DNA of 64,000 nucleotides from Liquidambar formosana (taxonomy: Eukaryota; Streptophyta; Magnoliopsida; Saxifragales; Altingiaceae): assembly GCA_039720395.1 (NCBI GenBank), contig CM077824.1, positions 21,202,760 to 21,266,759 of the forward strand, written 5' to 3'. The translations under genes and the position numbers were made by a program. Position 1 is the stretch's first letter. Every line of letters starts with the position of its first letter. Under the pieces are notes generated by a model. The model did no database searches, had not been told where the DNA came from, and worked only from the letters and a program-made list of their open reading frames with translations. Below are positions 23,510-33,895 of the stretch, piece by piece.

Positions 23510-25535
23510 TCTATACTACCTATAAAAAGATGGATGTGAGAAAATCTTTTAATTGACTAATATATCCTTATTTTAATTTTTAAATACACAACTACCCTTT
23601 TGCATATATAGGAAATACGGCAATATAAAACACATACCTTAATAAGAATTCTAAGGAAACTATACAACTACCCTTCTGCATATATAGAAAATATAGCAAT
23701 ATAAAACACATACCTTAATAAGAGTTCTAAGGAAACTATAATTCGTATAATAATTAAATAAAACCAAACCCAAATAAAAATTTTAAGGAAACGGAAACTA
23801 CAATTCGTATATAATAAATAAACAGCCGGATTATAAATTCTACTTTCTCCATCATGAGTAACTTCAACCTTCTTTCCACTTTTTCCATTAACGGCGACTT
23901 CTCCCTTCTCTGGTATGTTTTGCTCTGCAAATTATAATCTATATATCTATATATATATATATATATATGGTACTGCGTTGGAAATTTATTGAGTTGGGTT
24001 TTGGTTTGAATGCTAATAATCACATTAGATTTTATTTAATTTTGTTCCTCTAAGAAATTAATTTTATGCAATCATATTTTATTTAAATTCTATATATCTT
24101 TCCTAGAGTTTTTTTTATTCAAGTTTTTGGTTTTGTATTTTTTATTTTTGCTGTGAGTATTTTCACTTACTTTTGATTTGATTGGTAGAGTAGTTTTACA
24201 AGCAATTTGCTAAAATGCTTTTGTGTTTGAATCCTAAACCCTTTATTTTACGTGGTAAATCATCTAATTATATTTTTTCTTTTGATGAGAAATTGCTCTT
24301 GGAAATATGCGATGGGAATTGAAAAACTATTTTTATATGCTCATTCTCTTTCTAATTTTTTTCTTGTTGATAAAAAATCCCTTGTAAGAGGTATATATTT
24401 TATTTTATTATTATTTTTTAAATGCTCAATCTCTATATTGTCTTTTTGATTTGTTTCTTGGAAATTAAAATTCCCTTCCCAAGACTACACTGTTTATGGG
24501 TGATTTGAAGGGTGGGCCGGAGAACAAGGGCCTTAGGTTTCTAAATGTTCTTGATGAGGCATCTTGCCTTATTTTTTGATTTATAATTTTTCCCATTTTT
24601 TGAATCCTAAGATTATTTTTCGTGTTATGTTATCTTTGATTGTTTCAATTAATGGGATGTTGAGTTCCAATGATGCATTGTGGAATGTCTCGCTACAAAG
24701 TGGGGATCCATAGATTCTTTAGCCAAAAATAAAAAATAAAAAATACAAAGAAGTTGAAGAGAGATAGCAGTTAAGTTTCATTTAGATGAAGTAGAATAAT
24801 ATCCCATGATAGTAATATGGTATTATGACTCTTATCTTTTTGAGCATGTACTTATTTTTTAAGTGATCCAAAATGTATTAGAATTTGTTGATGTGTGAGT
24901 CACATTATATAAACTACTAATTCATTAATAAATTTAGTCTATTCTTTTGCATATAATTTCTACGATACAATGGACTTACCATATGGTTAACAATTCAACC
25001 AAATTAAATTCTCTCTAGAGAATAAGTATATACTTTTTCCATTTATTTTGATTCTAATTAGTCTCTTTTTTACTTCTTTATTGATATGTTTCTTATTGTA
25101 GATGTGTAGAAAATTGGTGGATAATGAATAAATTATTTTTCACGATTCTTGATAATTACATGTCATTATGTATTAGCATATCTTTCCAGATCATTTGATG
25201 TACATGGACTAAAACCTTCTACGGAGTAATAAATAATTTCTTAACATCTCAAATCTTTACACTTGATATGAATTAAATGTTAAAAAACAAATGGCCGCAT
25301 AACCTTCTTTAAGTAAATAAAGTTTATATTTAATCGATATGGACAATATTGAAGAGATAATTACCACTAGATGAGGGGTTATGCTACATGAAAAGGGTCA
25401 ATCCCTATTCAAGCTAAAAAGGATCTTGGGAAGCATCGATCTTTTATATGTTTATTTAGGAAAAATAATTGATGATCTTTAAATCATTTTATTATGACAA
25501 AAAATCCACGTGCAACGCACGTGTGCAATAACTAG
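23510..25535 (+). mobile_element. Helitron 1 (non-autonomous, 2,026 bp)
   Basis: The 5' end TCTATACTACCTATAAAA is at 23,510, preceded by A. The 3' end is CTAG at 25,532-25,535, followed by T, so the insertion is A|T as Helitrons require. Eight bases before CTAG is a perfect 7-bp hairpin CACGTGC-AAC-GCACGTG. It has no target duplication or terminal inverted repeat and encodes no Rep/helicase. It shares both ends with Helitrons 2 and 3 in this window. It lies in the leader of the minus-strand copia copy. Confidence 0.85.
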
Positions 25536-25582
25536 TTTATATAAAATAGTACAAAAAACTGTTTTAAATAGAAAACTGTTTA

Positions 25583-25643
<61 letters not shown>

Positions 25644-26432
25644 AAGAACAATAAACTGATTTTATTGTTGTTATAATAACAAAGCTGTTTTTTATAAAGC
25701 AGTACAAAATTGTACTAAAACAATAAACAAAAACTGTTATGTTACAGTAAAAGCAAAACTGTAAAACTGTTTTTTTTTTCTTTATTTAAAATTTATATCA
25801 AAACAGTGATGGATACAATAAAGATAAAACAATTACGTTACAGCAGAAGCAAAACTGTAAATATATATATATATAAAACAGTTTAAAAACAGTAAACAAA
25901 ACTTTTTTTTTTTAGTTAAAAATTATATCAAACAGTCGAGAAAACTGTTTTTTTTTTTTAAACAAATATGTTTTTTTTGTAAAACAGTAAATACAAAACT
26001 GTTTTTTAAAATCCGTTAAAACGAAACTGTTTTGTAAAACAGTAAATACAAAACTGTTCTTAAAAACTATTAATACGAAATTGTTACAATCCGTAACAGT
26101 AGAACTTTTTTTATTTTTTATTTTTTATATCACTAGAAACTGTTACAAACTTTTAAAAAGGAACTGTTTTCTATATTATTATTCCAAATTAATTTATTTG
26201 AACAACAAACAATAAATTGTTGAAAACGTAAAGCAGATTTAAATCACATGTAAAGCATAACTATTGTCCTTAGTGAAACAATAAACATCTAAGATAAAAT
26301 TGTTTATTTTGCTTTGAATAAACAAATGTAAAACAATAATTTAAATCCTAAAAGATGTGTACCTCACAACGTGTATAAAATTTCAAACCTTAACCTAGAA
26401 CCTTTTATTAGAATGCTATAACTCCTTTAGAT
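25536..26432. repeat. Copia leader with dense AACTGTT/AACAGT motifs
   Basis: About twenty copies of AAACTGTT or its inverse AACAGT are scattered through 900 bp with poly-T runs and an AT tract (25,585-25,641). A local unit AAACAGTAAATACAAAACTG is repeated near 25,982 and 26,037. By position this is the untranslated leader of the minus-strand copia copy. No coding was seen. Confidence 0.55.
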
Positions 26433-27446
26433 TGTTGGGGAAATTTCTATGTAATTGATCTAAATGTTCAAATAATTAATAAAATAAGGGCAAGGAAGGT
26501 GAAAAGAGGCTGTGTTTTGTATGTGGGAGGTCTAATCACTTGGCTAAAGATTGTTTCTTCAAAAAGATTGGATTAGAAATTTGTTATTAGAAATTTCTTT
26601 AATTGGTGATAGTGTGCCTGGTATATCTATACATTGTGCTAGTAAAGCTTCTATTGATTTAGTGAATCAATCTCATACAAATAAGAAGATGAACAGGCAT
26701 ATACATATGAGCCTAAAATCTGTGAAAAGCATGCTTAGTAAAAATGTTGTATCTCTTGACTTTATTAAATCCGAGAAAAATGTTGCTGATTAGCTGACCA
26801 AAGGTCTTTCTAGGAATGCAGTCCTAGATTCATCGAGGGGGATGGGGCTTAAGCCCACAGGGAGTCACCAATGGAAGTAACCCAACCTTTGTGATTGGAG
26901 ATTCCATGAAGGAGGTTCAATAGGTAGAAACAATCCGCAGAGCATGACTCATTATTAGCACCTTTTATAAGGAGAGCGTTTCCTCCCCATCCCTATGGTG
27001 AGAGTGCTATTGATGTGATAGTAAGGAAGAGTTTTACTTTGAATAAGCCCGAGGCAGGAACACTCTTGTAGGGTACAGTCACAGTACCCTTAGAGGACTT
27101 ACCTAAGTGAGAACCGCCGTGAGGCCGTGGTTATGGGATTGGGTTGACCTTAAAAATTCTCATGAGAATCAAGATACTAGCGCATGGCCATAAATAGCGC
27201 TAACCCGCATCGAACTAAATCCCATATCAATACTATGTGTGTGACATGTTGAAGTTTGGCTCAAGGGGTCAAGTTCAAGCTTTGCCACTATGACTTCTCA
27301 GATGGAAACTGTCAACACTAAGTGTAGGTTCAAGTCTAGAAGACACCTACAGCCATTACATAGTATATAGTTGCCCATATATATATTTCATATGTTTATA
27401 TATTTTTATTTAATATTATTTTGAAGTTTTGAATCTTGTGGGGGTT
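26433..27446 (+). pseudogene. Deleted copia arm: LTR tip, zinc knuckle, RNase H
   Basis: The order is an inverted LTR tip (26,433-26,493, TGTTGGGGAAATTTC), a gag zinc knuckle (26,494-26,571; CFVCGRSNHLAKDC, all four ligands present), then a direct fusion to RNase H (SIHCASKAS, DLVNQSHTNKKMN, NVAD then a stop at about 26,791) and the 3' non-coding region. Protease, integrase and RT are missing. RNase H has lost the Asp of HCDSKAS (now Ala). It is an internally deleted copy. Confidence 0.8.
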
Positions 27447-28049
27447 TGTAAGAATTATTGGTGAGTAAAGTTTCAAAACTTGTAACCTATAAGGCTTTAA
27501 TATGGGAATTAACCCTTATGATTGTTGGGGTGTTACAAGCCCAATAAATTTGGCTATTATAATTTTATTGCACTAGTTGTTAAGGCATTAAAGCCCAAGA
27601 CCTAGATGCCTATATAAAGACACAAACCAAGAGACCTAAAACATATCAGACACAGACGTTCTTCTCTTTACAATTTACATTTTTCATTCTTTTCTTTATA
27701 TTTTCATATATTTTGGGGCAACTGATCGAGGACGGTTCACATTGCTCTTCCTGTGCACGTATTCATAGAAGAGCTAGCTGCGAGCTTCTGGGGTTGTATC
27801 TTAGAGGTGTTGTCGTCCGCCAGAACCTGTACATAGGGAGGTGATAACTCCTTTAGGACAGCGTGAGCATACGTGCCTTCCCACAGGCCAGCTATTCCAA
27901 CTTTATCTCTTTAATTTTCTCTCATATTATTATGCTTTATAATTTCATGTGTTATTACTTGTGTGATTTGATATTTGATATTGTGAAATTTTTCAACTTC
28001 TATTAATTATTTGAACATTTAGATCAATTACATAGAAATTTCCCCAACA
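27447..28049 (+). repeat. Complete copia LTR at the right end (603 bp)
   Basis: TGTAAGAATTATTGG to CCCCAACA, collinear with 18,177-18,794 with small indels (for example the CTTCTCTTCT run is shorter). It is followed directly by the AAAAG target duplication. Confidence 0.85.
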
Positions 28050-29040
28050 AAAAGAAGCTAAACTAGCATTTAAATTATTTGGTTTAGTCGACTACATGAA
28101 AGATGTAGTCGACTATACCTTGCGAATTGGCCCTAACGGCTAGTTTTTTGAAAGGCCAATGATGCATTTAATGCCACCAAATGGCTCTTTCCCCACATTT
28201 AATGCTTTCAATGGCCATATAAAACCAAATGTGAATAAATGCAAGCATTCAAACTCATTTATGAGTATCAATAAAAGTATAATCAACTCCCATCTTTATT
28301 CTTGAGCATTTTAACCCTAATTCTTAAATAGCTTTCATTGAGCAATCTTTAAAAGAGTGTTGAGCTTTCAAGTGTTGCGATTACTCTACGTGAGATTTTG
28401 TTTTACAGAAAACAACTTCTATTCAAAGCATTGTAAAGGTTGTGAGAACCCTAGTGAGACAAAGAGTGATTTATCTTGGAAAAGAGTTTCTCTTTGTAAA
28501 AGGTTTAATCTCCACCTGTAAGGAGATTGTGATAGTGGATTGTGGAACCTTCAAGCGGAGCTCTTGAGGTGAGGACGTAGGTGGGAAGGTCGAACCATGT
28601 TAAATCTTGTGTTTGCACTCTCTTACTCTTTCCTACTATTGTGCTTTCAAGATTTACATATTTGTGCATTCTTATTGATTCTTGAAGTTTCTCAAAAACT
28701 GAAAAAGATTTCATAGTTAGTTTATAATCCAATTCACCCCCCTCTTAGATTGTTATTTGGGACAACATATAGAAATACTCTACAGTACCAATTTGGACTA
28801 AAGTAATATACGTGGGATAAAAATCTTAAATTCAATATTTTTTTTATAGGTTTAAGCTGGGAAGAATACTTCTATTTTTTGGAGAAGTATGGATTTTAAA
28901 TCAACACTACTGCCTTAAGATTATACACAATGAAAAAGTGCTCTCCTTTGGCTTGGTAATTAGGTCTATATGACCATCCTCTTATTGATGATGCTCCTGA
29001 AATTGGCAAAAGCTTGACTGATGTGGATGAACTTGTTAGC

Positions 29041-29102
29041 AACTTAGTTTATTGATGAACATATATATACATCTATCTACCTATCTATCTATCTATCTAT
29101 AT

Positions 29103-29142
<40 letters not shown>
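29041..29142. repeat. Compound CTAT/AT microsatellite
   Basis: (CTAT)n at about 29,071-29,100 is followed by (AT)n to 29,142. It is the same place as the AT tract at 561-599 in copy A but expanded with a different motif. Confidence 0.85.
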
Positions 29143-29147
<5 letters not shown>

Positions 29148-29529
29148 GCTGGAAATCACATAATCTTTGGAATATTTTATTTGATGAGGTGATTAATCAT
29201 ATTGTAAGTGTTAAAATAAGAGTGAAATACACCTAAGACAACACCCCATGCAGCCAAACAACTCCAAAGGACACCCACAAACAACAAAGATAGCCAACCA
29301 CAAGAGCCCTAAAAATAGTCATATTGTAAGTCTTCCTATTCATTCTTTGCCTCTTTGGATGTTCAGGATAAATTTATTGGGTCTATTATTCTTGGTTGAA
29401 TAATAAGAATGCTTATTTGGATCCTCCTTGAGTGCACCTTTTCAAACGGGTTTAATTGGAAAACTGATATTTTACTTCATATATATATATATATTTTTTT
29501 TTTTTGCTTTTTTGTGGCTCTTAATTAGG

Positions 29530-30040
29530 CTAAATAATCATATTAGGGATTTTCTGTCCCCTTTGTGGTCCTAAGATTTCTAATGATTGTCCTTTTTGTG
29601 GGTCTGTATAGGAAGACCTTGATGTATTTTCATAGATAATAGTTTTCTTAAATGGATTACGGATTCTGTAAGACATCATTGTCCTACGGTGCCTACTAAA
29701 TTTTATCGGTCTCTTATTGAATAGGTGGATTTGATTATTGTTAACATACCAATTTATTTTAATAAGAATGATTCATATATTTTAAAAACAATTTCTACTT
29801 TAAAAAGGTACATTTAGAATCATAGAGAAATCAAAGTGGCTTTTTAGGGCATTAATCCAAATCCACTGCTAAATCGTGTTGCTATCAATTTTAGCTAGAG
29901 ATACTAATTTTAAGGATAGTAAATGGAATTGTAATAATTGTATTAATTGTGATTAAATATTTAGCTCATGGTCAATTAGTGATTAGTTGTAAAAAGGATT
30001 TCGGGTCTGTTGCGTGGAAACCTATTTCAATATCGTTGTT
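29530..30040 (+). pseudogene. LINE-type RNase H-like pseudogene, 5' part (copy B)
   Basis: Same as 1,070-1,560: the Cys cluster (CCPLCGPKISNDCPFCGS-like reading near 29,560) and the run up to TTTCAATATCGTTGTT. It is interrupted at 30,040 by the LTR insertion; the rest resumes at 37,386. Confidence 0.65.
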
Positions 30041-30108
30041 TGCTGCGACTTTAATAATGCTTCCAAATGCAAGATGGCGCGAAGTAATAAATTCTCGGTG
30101 AGTCTGAG

Positions 30109-32320
30109 TGTAACGTCCCGAAATGGGGACCGTTAGTTATATAGTAAGAAAATCAATTTTAAAGCCAATTTTGGTGGATGTTTAATAAAAATAATTCTTT
30201 TGAAAACATTTTTAGAAAATCCGGCATGGTCCCGTTTGTAAATAGGACATACCAAGTTATCGACTAATCATAAAACCTGTAGAAAACCCATTTATAATCA
30301 TTTCAACCATCCACACACTATTCCAAAAATAAATAAAACTACAAGATGTATCGTAATCACATAGGTCTCATCCACATCTGCATCCACTACTTATCTTTTT
30401 ATTACAGGCCACGAATTAAAATTAATACATGCCTAGGCTCAAAGCCGAAATAAAATACAATGATCTTCTATATGAATGCACGCATGTTGATGTGCTTCCC
30501 AACCCCAGGTCAAGCTCTATTTTGAAAATATGACCTGCAAGAAAAACTGTGGGGGTATGAGCTACACACTTAGTAGGAAAACATTTTCCCAAAATAATCC
30601 AAGGTTTTAAAAAAACATAATTTATATACTTTTCCAAAGCCTTGCAAAACCATTGATTAGTTTGCAATATAATTTTTCGGTTAATAAAACTGATACAAGT
30701 ATAACGAAATAACTGCGGAAGTTACATGATTAAATACCAACACCCCTTTTTCTTTTTAAGGAGGTAAGAAATAACTCAAGTTATTTGTTATCAAAATCAT
30801 CATTTTACAAATGAATTTAACCATCATTTTCTGATATCATATCACGGCCTTATAAGCCAATAACCAACATCCGCTATATCTGGCAATCCATAACATCAGT
30901 CTTTCAAACTGATAAATCCTCCCCAAGTCATGCGGGGCCCTCGCGCGCCGAATAAGAGGAAACACGGCAAGACATCCCTATCTGGGACCGCAGTAACCTC
31001 AAGAGGAAACACGGCAAGACATCCCTACATGGGACCGCAGTAACCTCTATTCGGGCACATAGCCCAGGACTAAAGGATAGGAAAACACGGCAAGACGTTC
31101 CGTTCCTTTGGGACCGCAGTAATCCTGTCTCCAGTAGCCCTCATCACCATATCACCATCACTTTTTCTTTTCATTTATTAATTTCCATAATTCTCACATA
31201 ATCCGGAAAATTATATATAAATTTTCCAAAAACTACATGATAGGTTTGTACTTTGAAAACCATATAAAATAACTCCATAAATCATGGTAATCATTTCCCA
31301 ACCATTTTCAATATAATGGTTTCAAAGCAGTTATATAAAAATGACCCCCAATATTCCAACCACACAAAATAGTCCAATAGGTTTAAAAACCAACCCATTT
31401 AAACCCTTAAACATATATGAGTTTCATAAATAACAAGAATATAACAAAAAGGGGGTATGTAAACCAACCCATTGTACCCCAAATCATGTGAGGGTTTGAA
31501 ATGTAACATGCATATGACCAAATAGGTTATAATACAAAACCCTAGATTTTCCAAAATTTATCAAAACCCATAAAATATGACCACATGCATGATGTTTATG
31601 CAAAGCATGTCAAATACATGTATTTTTATATGATTTAAACCCAAAACCCCCATGCATCAATGGTTTAAGATGAGAAAATGCCCCTACCTCAAAAATAGAG
31701 TGAAGAAATCCAAATCCACAACCATACGTGTGTGGATCAGGCCAAAATACGCTAGATCCGAGCTTGTCGGCGTCGGATCGAGGCTACCGCGCTCCGGCGA
31801 GCCACCGTCGAGCCTCTCCCTTTTTCTCCTTCTCTTCCTTTCTCTCTTTCTCTCTCGGCTGGGAAAGATGGGAAGAACCCTCTAGAAGATGGGTTTATAA
31901 ATGGGGTATAAGTGAGGGATATGATGGTCTTTTTACCCCATTAAAATCTAGCCCAAAAACTGAAATTCGTGCGTTATAGTCAGCTATAATGAGTTATAGT
32001 CGACTAAAACTCCCCAAATTAAGTATTCTAACATTCTGCCTGACAATATAGCCGACTATAAATCATTATAGTCAACTAAATTATTTAACATGCACAATAA
32101 GAGATTCTGCCTGATAATATAGCCGACTATAAGTCATTTCAGTCAACTAAATTACTTAGTATGCACAAGAAGAAATTCTGCCTAGCAATATAGTCGACTA
32201 TAAGTCATTGTAGTCAACTATATTGTTCAACATACACAAAAAGAAGTGCTAGGCTCACGAAAACCTACCTTAGCACATCCTAACCCAAAATTCTCATAAA
32301 TCAAGCCTTGGGTCCTCACA
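30109..32320 (-). repeat. 3' LTR of the young element (2,212 bp)
   Basis: On the plus strand TGTAACGTCCCG to GGTCCTCACA. It contains four pairs of TAGTCGACTA-like palindromes at 31,977-32,220. ORFs at 31,652-31,979 are simply shared LTR sequence, duplicated at 35,585-35,912, with no domain. Confidence 0.9.
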
Positions 32321-32332
32321 ATCCCCCCTCCT
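32321..32332 (-). promoter_or_regulatory. Polypurine tract
   Basis: The minus strand reads AGGAGGGGGGAT immediately before the 3' LTR, a standard plus-strand primer for plant gypsy-type elements. Confidence 0.8.
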
Positions 32333-33880
32333 AACAAGAAATTTGTCCCCGAATTTCACACAAACCCGTTAGCAGTATGGATGACTACCTCTAATGATCG
32401 ATACTCTCAACCAACATCTATCGCTATATACGCGACTAACAAATACAATAAAACTTCAATGTTAGTCATAACTAGATACGAGATAACACCTCTTAAGGTT
32501 GATATGACGCATATTAAGCTGATAATCTCACAATCAACAAATACCATATGTATATCTAACAACCATACATATCACTCAAATAACATCATAATTCAACTGC
32601 GTATGTACATCATATATACATATATATACATACGCATATCTATACATCTACATATCGATATTAATAATAATATTAAATCCCAATAACAACCAAGCATATA
32701 TGTTTAATTACATATATCAACATATATTCCGACACATGTATACATATGTATATATACACTATACACAATGCTCACACCACATCACATCACATCACATCAT
32801 ATGGCACATCACAACACATCACGTATCATAACACATGGCACATCATAAGCTAAGCGTCAAACCAATCAAATAATTATACATTTCCATTACAAGGAAATTC
32901 ACAATACATAGGTTCAATACATACACATCTCAGTATCACAACACAACCAATTCATTCAAACATCACTTTCAACATAGATACACTCACGTATCGCACATGC
33001 TAGATCGCTTACTAGCGATATAACTAATATAGGTATAATCTTATTCGCGCTTTGTCACACCCGATTTATCTATCAGGGTCACTTACATATGTATATACAC
33101 ATACATAAACAAATATTCACAGTCTTTCAAACATCATCTCACAACACATTCCATATAGATAGTACTACATCTATATCATATACTTTAACTAATCCTTTAT
33201 TAGGAAGTTTAACGAGCTAGTAAATCACGTTTACCAAACTTAGATACAAATGGGATTCACCCATTAATAAGCCATCACAATACAATGCAATTTCCAAAGT
33301 GGACGCAATCATAATTCAATTCACATATATCATCCATACGTCTATATATACATACACGTATATATAAATCAAAATAAATATAAGCCTCAAGTCGCAGCTC
33401 TAAGCATAGTCTAAGTCTAAACGACTAGCTTAATCACATCTCCGAACACACGATCTAACATAATGTGGAACCATGAGATTATATGTCTCAACAAGAGGGG
33501 AAATCAAACAACAAACTCGCAAAACTCGCTTAAATGGGTGTAATCTAACCCTTAATCCTAAGCTCAAGGAAAAATCTAGGTTCTAAATCTCATCCAAATC
33601 AGGGTAACTGTACCCATATCCACAATTGTGCTAAGGATCAATAATTACACTATCAACTTCATTGGGTTCTTCAATACCCTATGCATGATGCAATATGATA
33701 TGCACCCAACCCAAATGAAATCTCTCGCTAGTCTGCAGTGAGTACATGCATTCCTACAACTCTACATGCAATACTATGCACATGTAGGACTCAGTAAAAC
33801 AGGCATGCAATGGATATGCATCATTTCTAAACTCATGACAGTCATTATATCTGGATGTACCCATGTGGATCTACTAGCCA
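32333..33880. other. Non-coding interior of the young element
   Basis: This is short-repeat-rich DNA (CACAT repeats near 32,771-32,830; many CATATAT words). ORFs on both strands are short and low in complexity; I see no gag zinc knuckle, protease, RT or integrase motif. This fits a large retrotransposon derivative. Confidence 0.65.
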
Positions 33881-33892
33881 GCTCTGATACCA
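33881..33892 (-). promoter_or_regulatory. Primer-binding site (initiator tRNA-Met type)
   Basis: The minus strand reads TGGTATCAGAGC, the classic complement of plant initiator tRNA-Met 3' end, three bases after the 5' LTR. It fixes the orientation of the element. Confidence 0.9.
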
Positions 33893-33895
33893 CTC

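Larger units (their letters stand above)
14494..28049. mobile_element. Rearranged Ty1/copia insertion with inverted LTR ends
   Basis: The insertion starts TGTTGGGG (reverse complement of the LTR 3' end) and ends CCCCAACA (LTR 3' end), and AAAAG flanks it on both sides (14,489-14,493; 28,050-28,054). Inside, gag and protease lie on the minus strand, integrase/RT/RNase H on the plus strand, and a second deleted plus-strand arm lies at the right. Later insertions are a solo LTR (19,741-23,088) and a Helitron (23,510-25,535). All coding parts are broken. The structure suits integration of an aberrant cDNA carrying a U5 end at each terminus. Confidence 0.75.
13990..28772 (+). mobile_element. Solo copia-type LTR of copy B, split by a 13.6-kb insertion
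   Basis: Left part 13,995-14,493 (TATTGGCTC..., with CTTTGGTTTTGATGATAAC, a phrase common in SIRE-like LTR 5' ends) and right part 28,055-28,767 (ending GGGACAACA) together give about 1.2 kb. Flanks are GATAG (13,990-13,994) and TATAG (28,768-28,772); copy A keeps GATAG at 337-341, so the original duplication was GATAG and the LTR start was TG before a G-to-A change. There is no internal region on either side, hence a solo LTR. A TATA-like ATATAAAACC sits near 28,217. The right part carries two TAGTCGACTA palindromes at 28,085 and 28,106. Confidence 0.7.

Noticed and set aside
26433..28049. A separate small autonomous copia element
   Set aside because: It lacks protease, integrase and RT, its left end is an inverted LTR tip, and it shares the AAAAG duplication with the whole 13.6-kb insertion.
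31652..31979. ORFs repeated at 35,585-35,912 as a conserved gene
   Set aside because: They lie within the two LTRs of one element, so identity reflects recent insertion; there is no domain.
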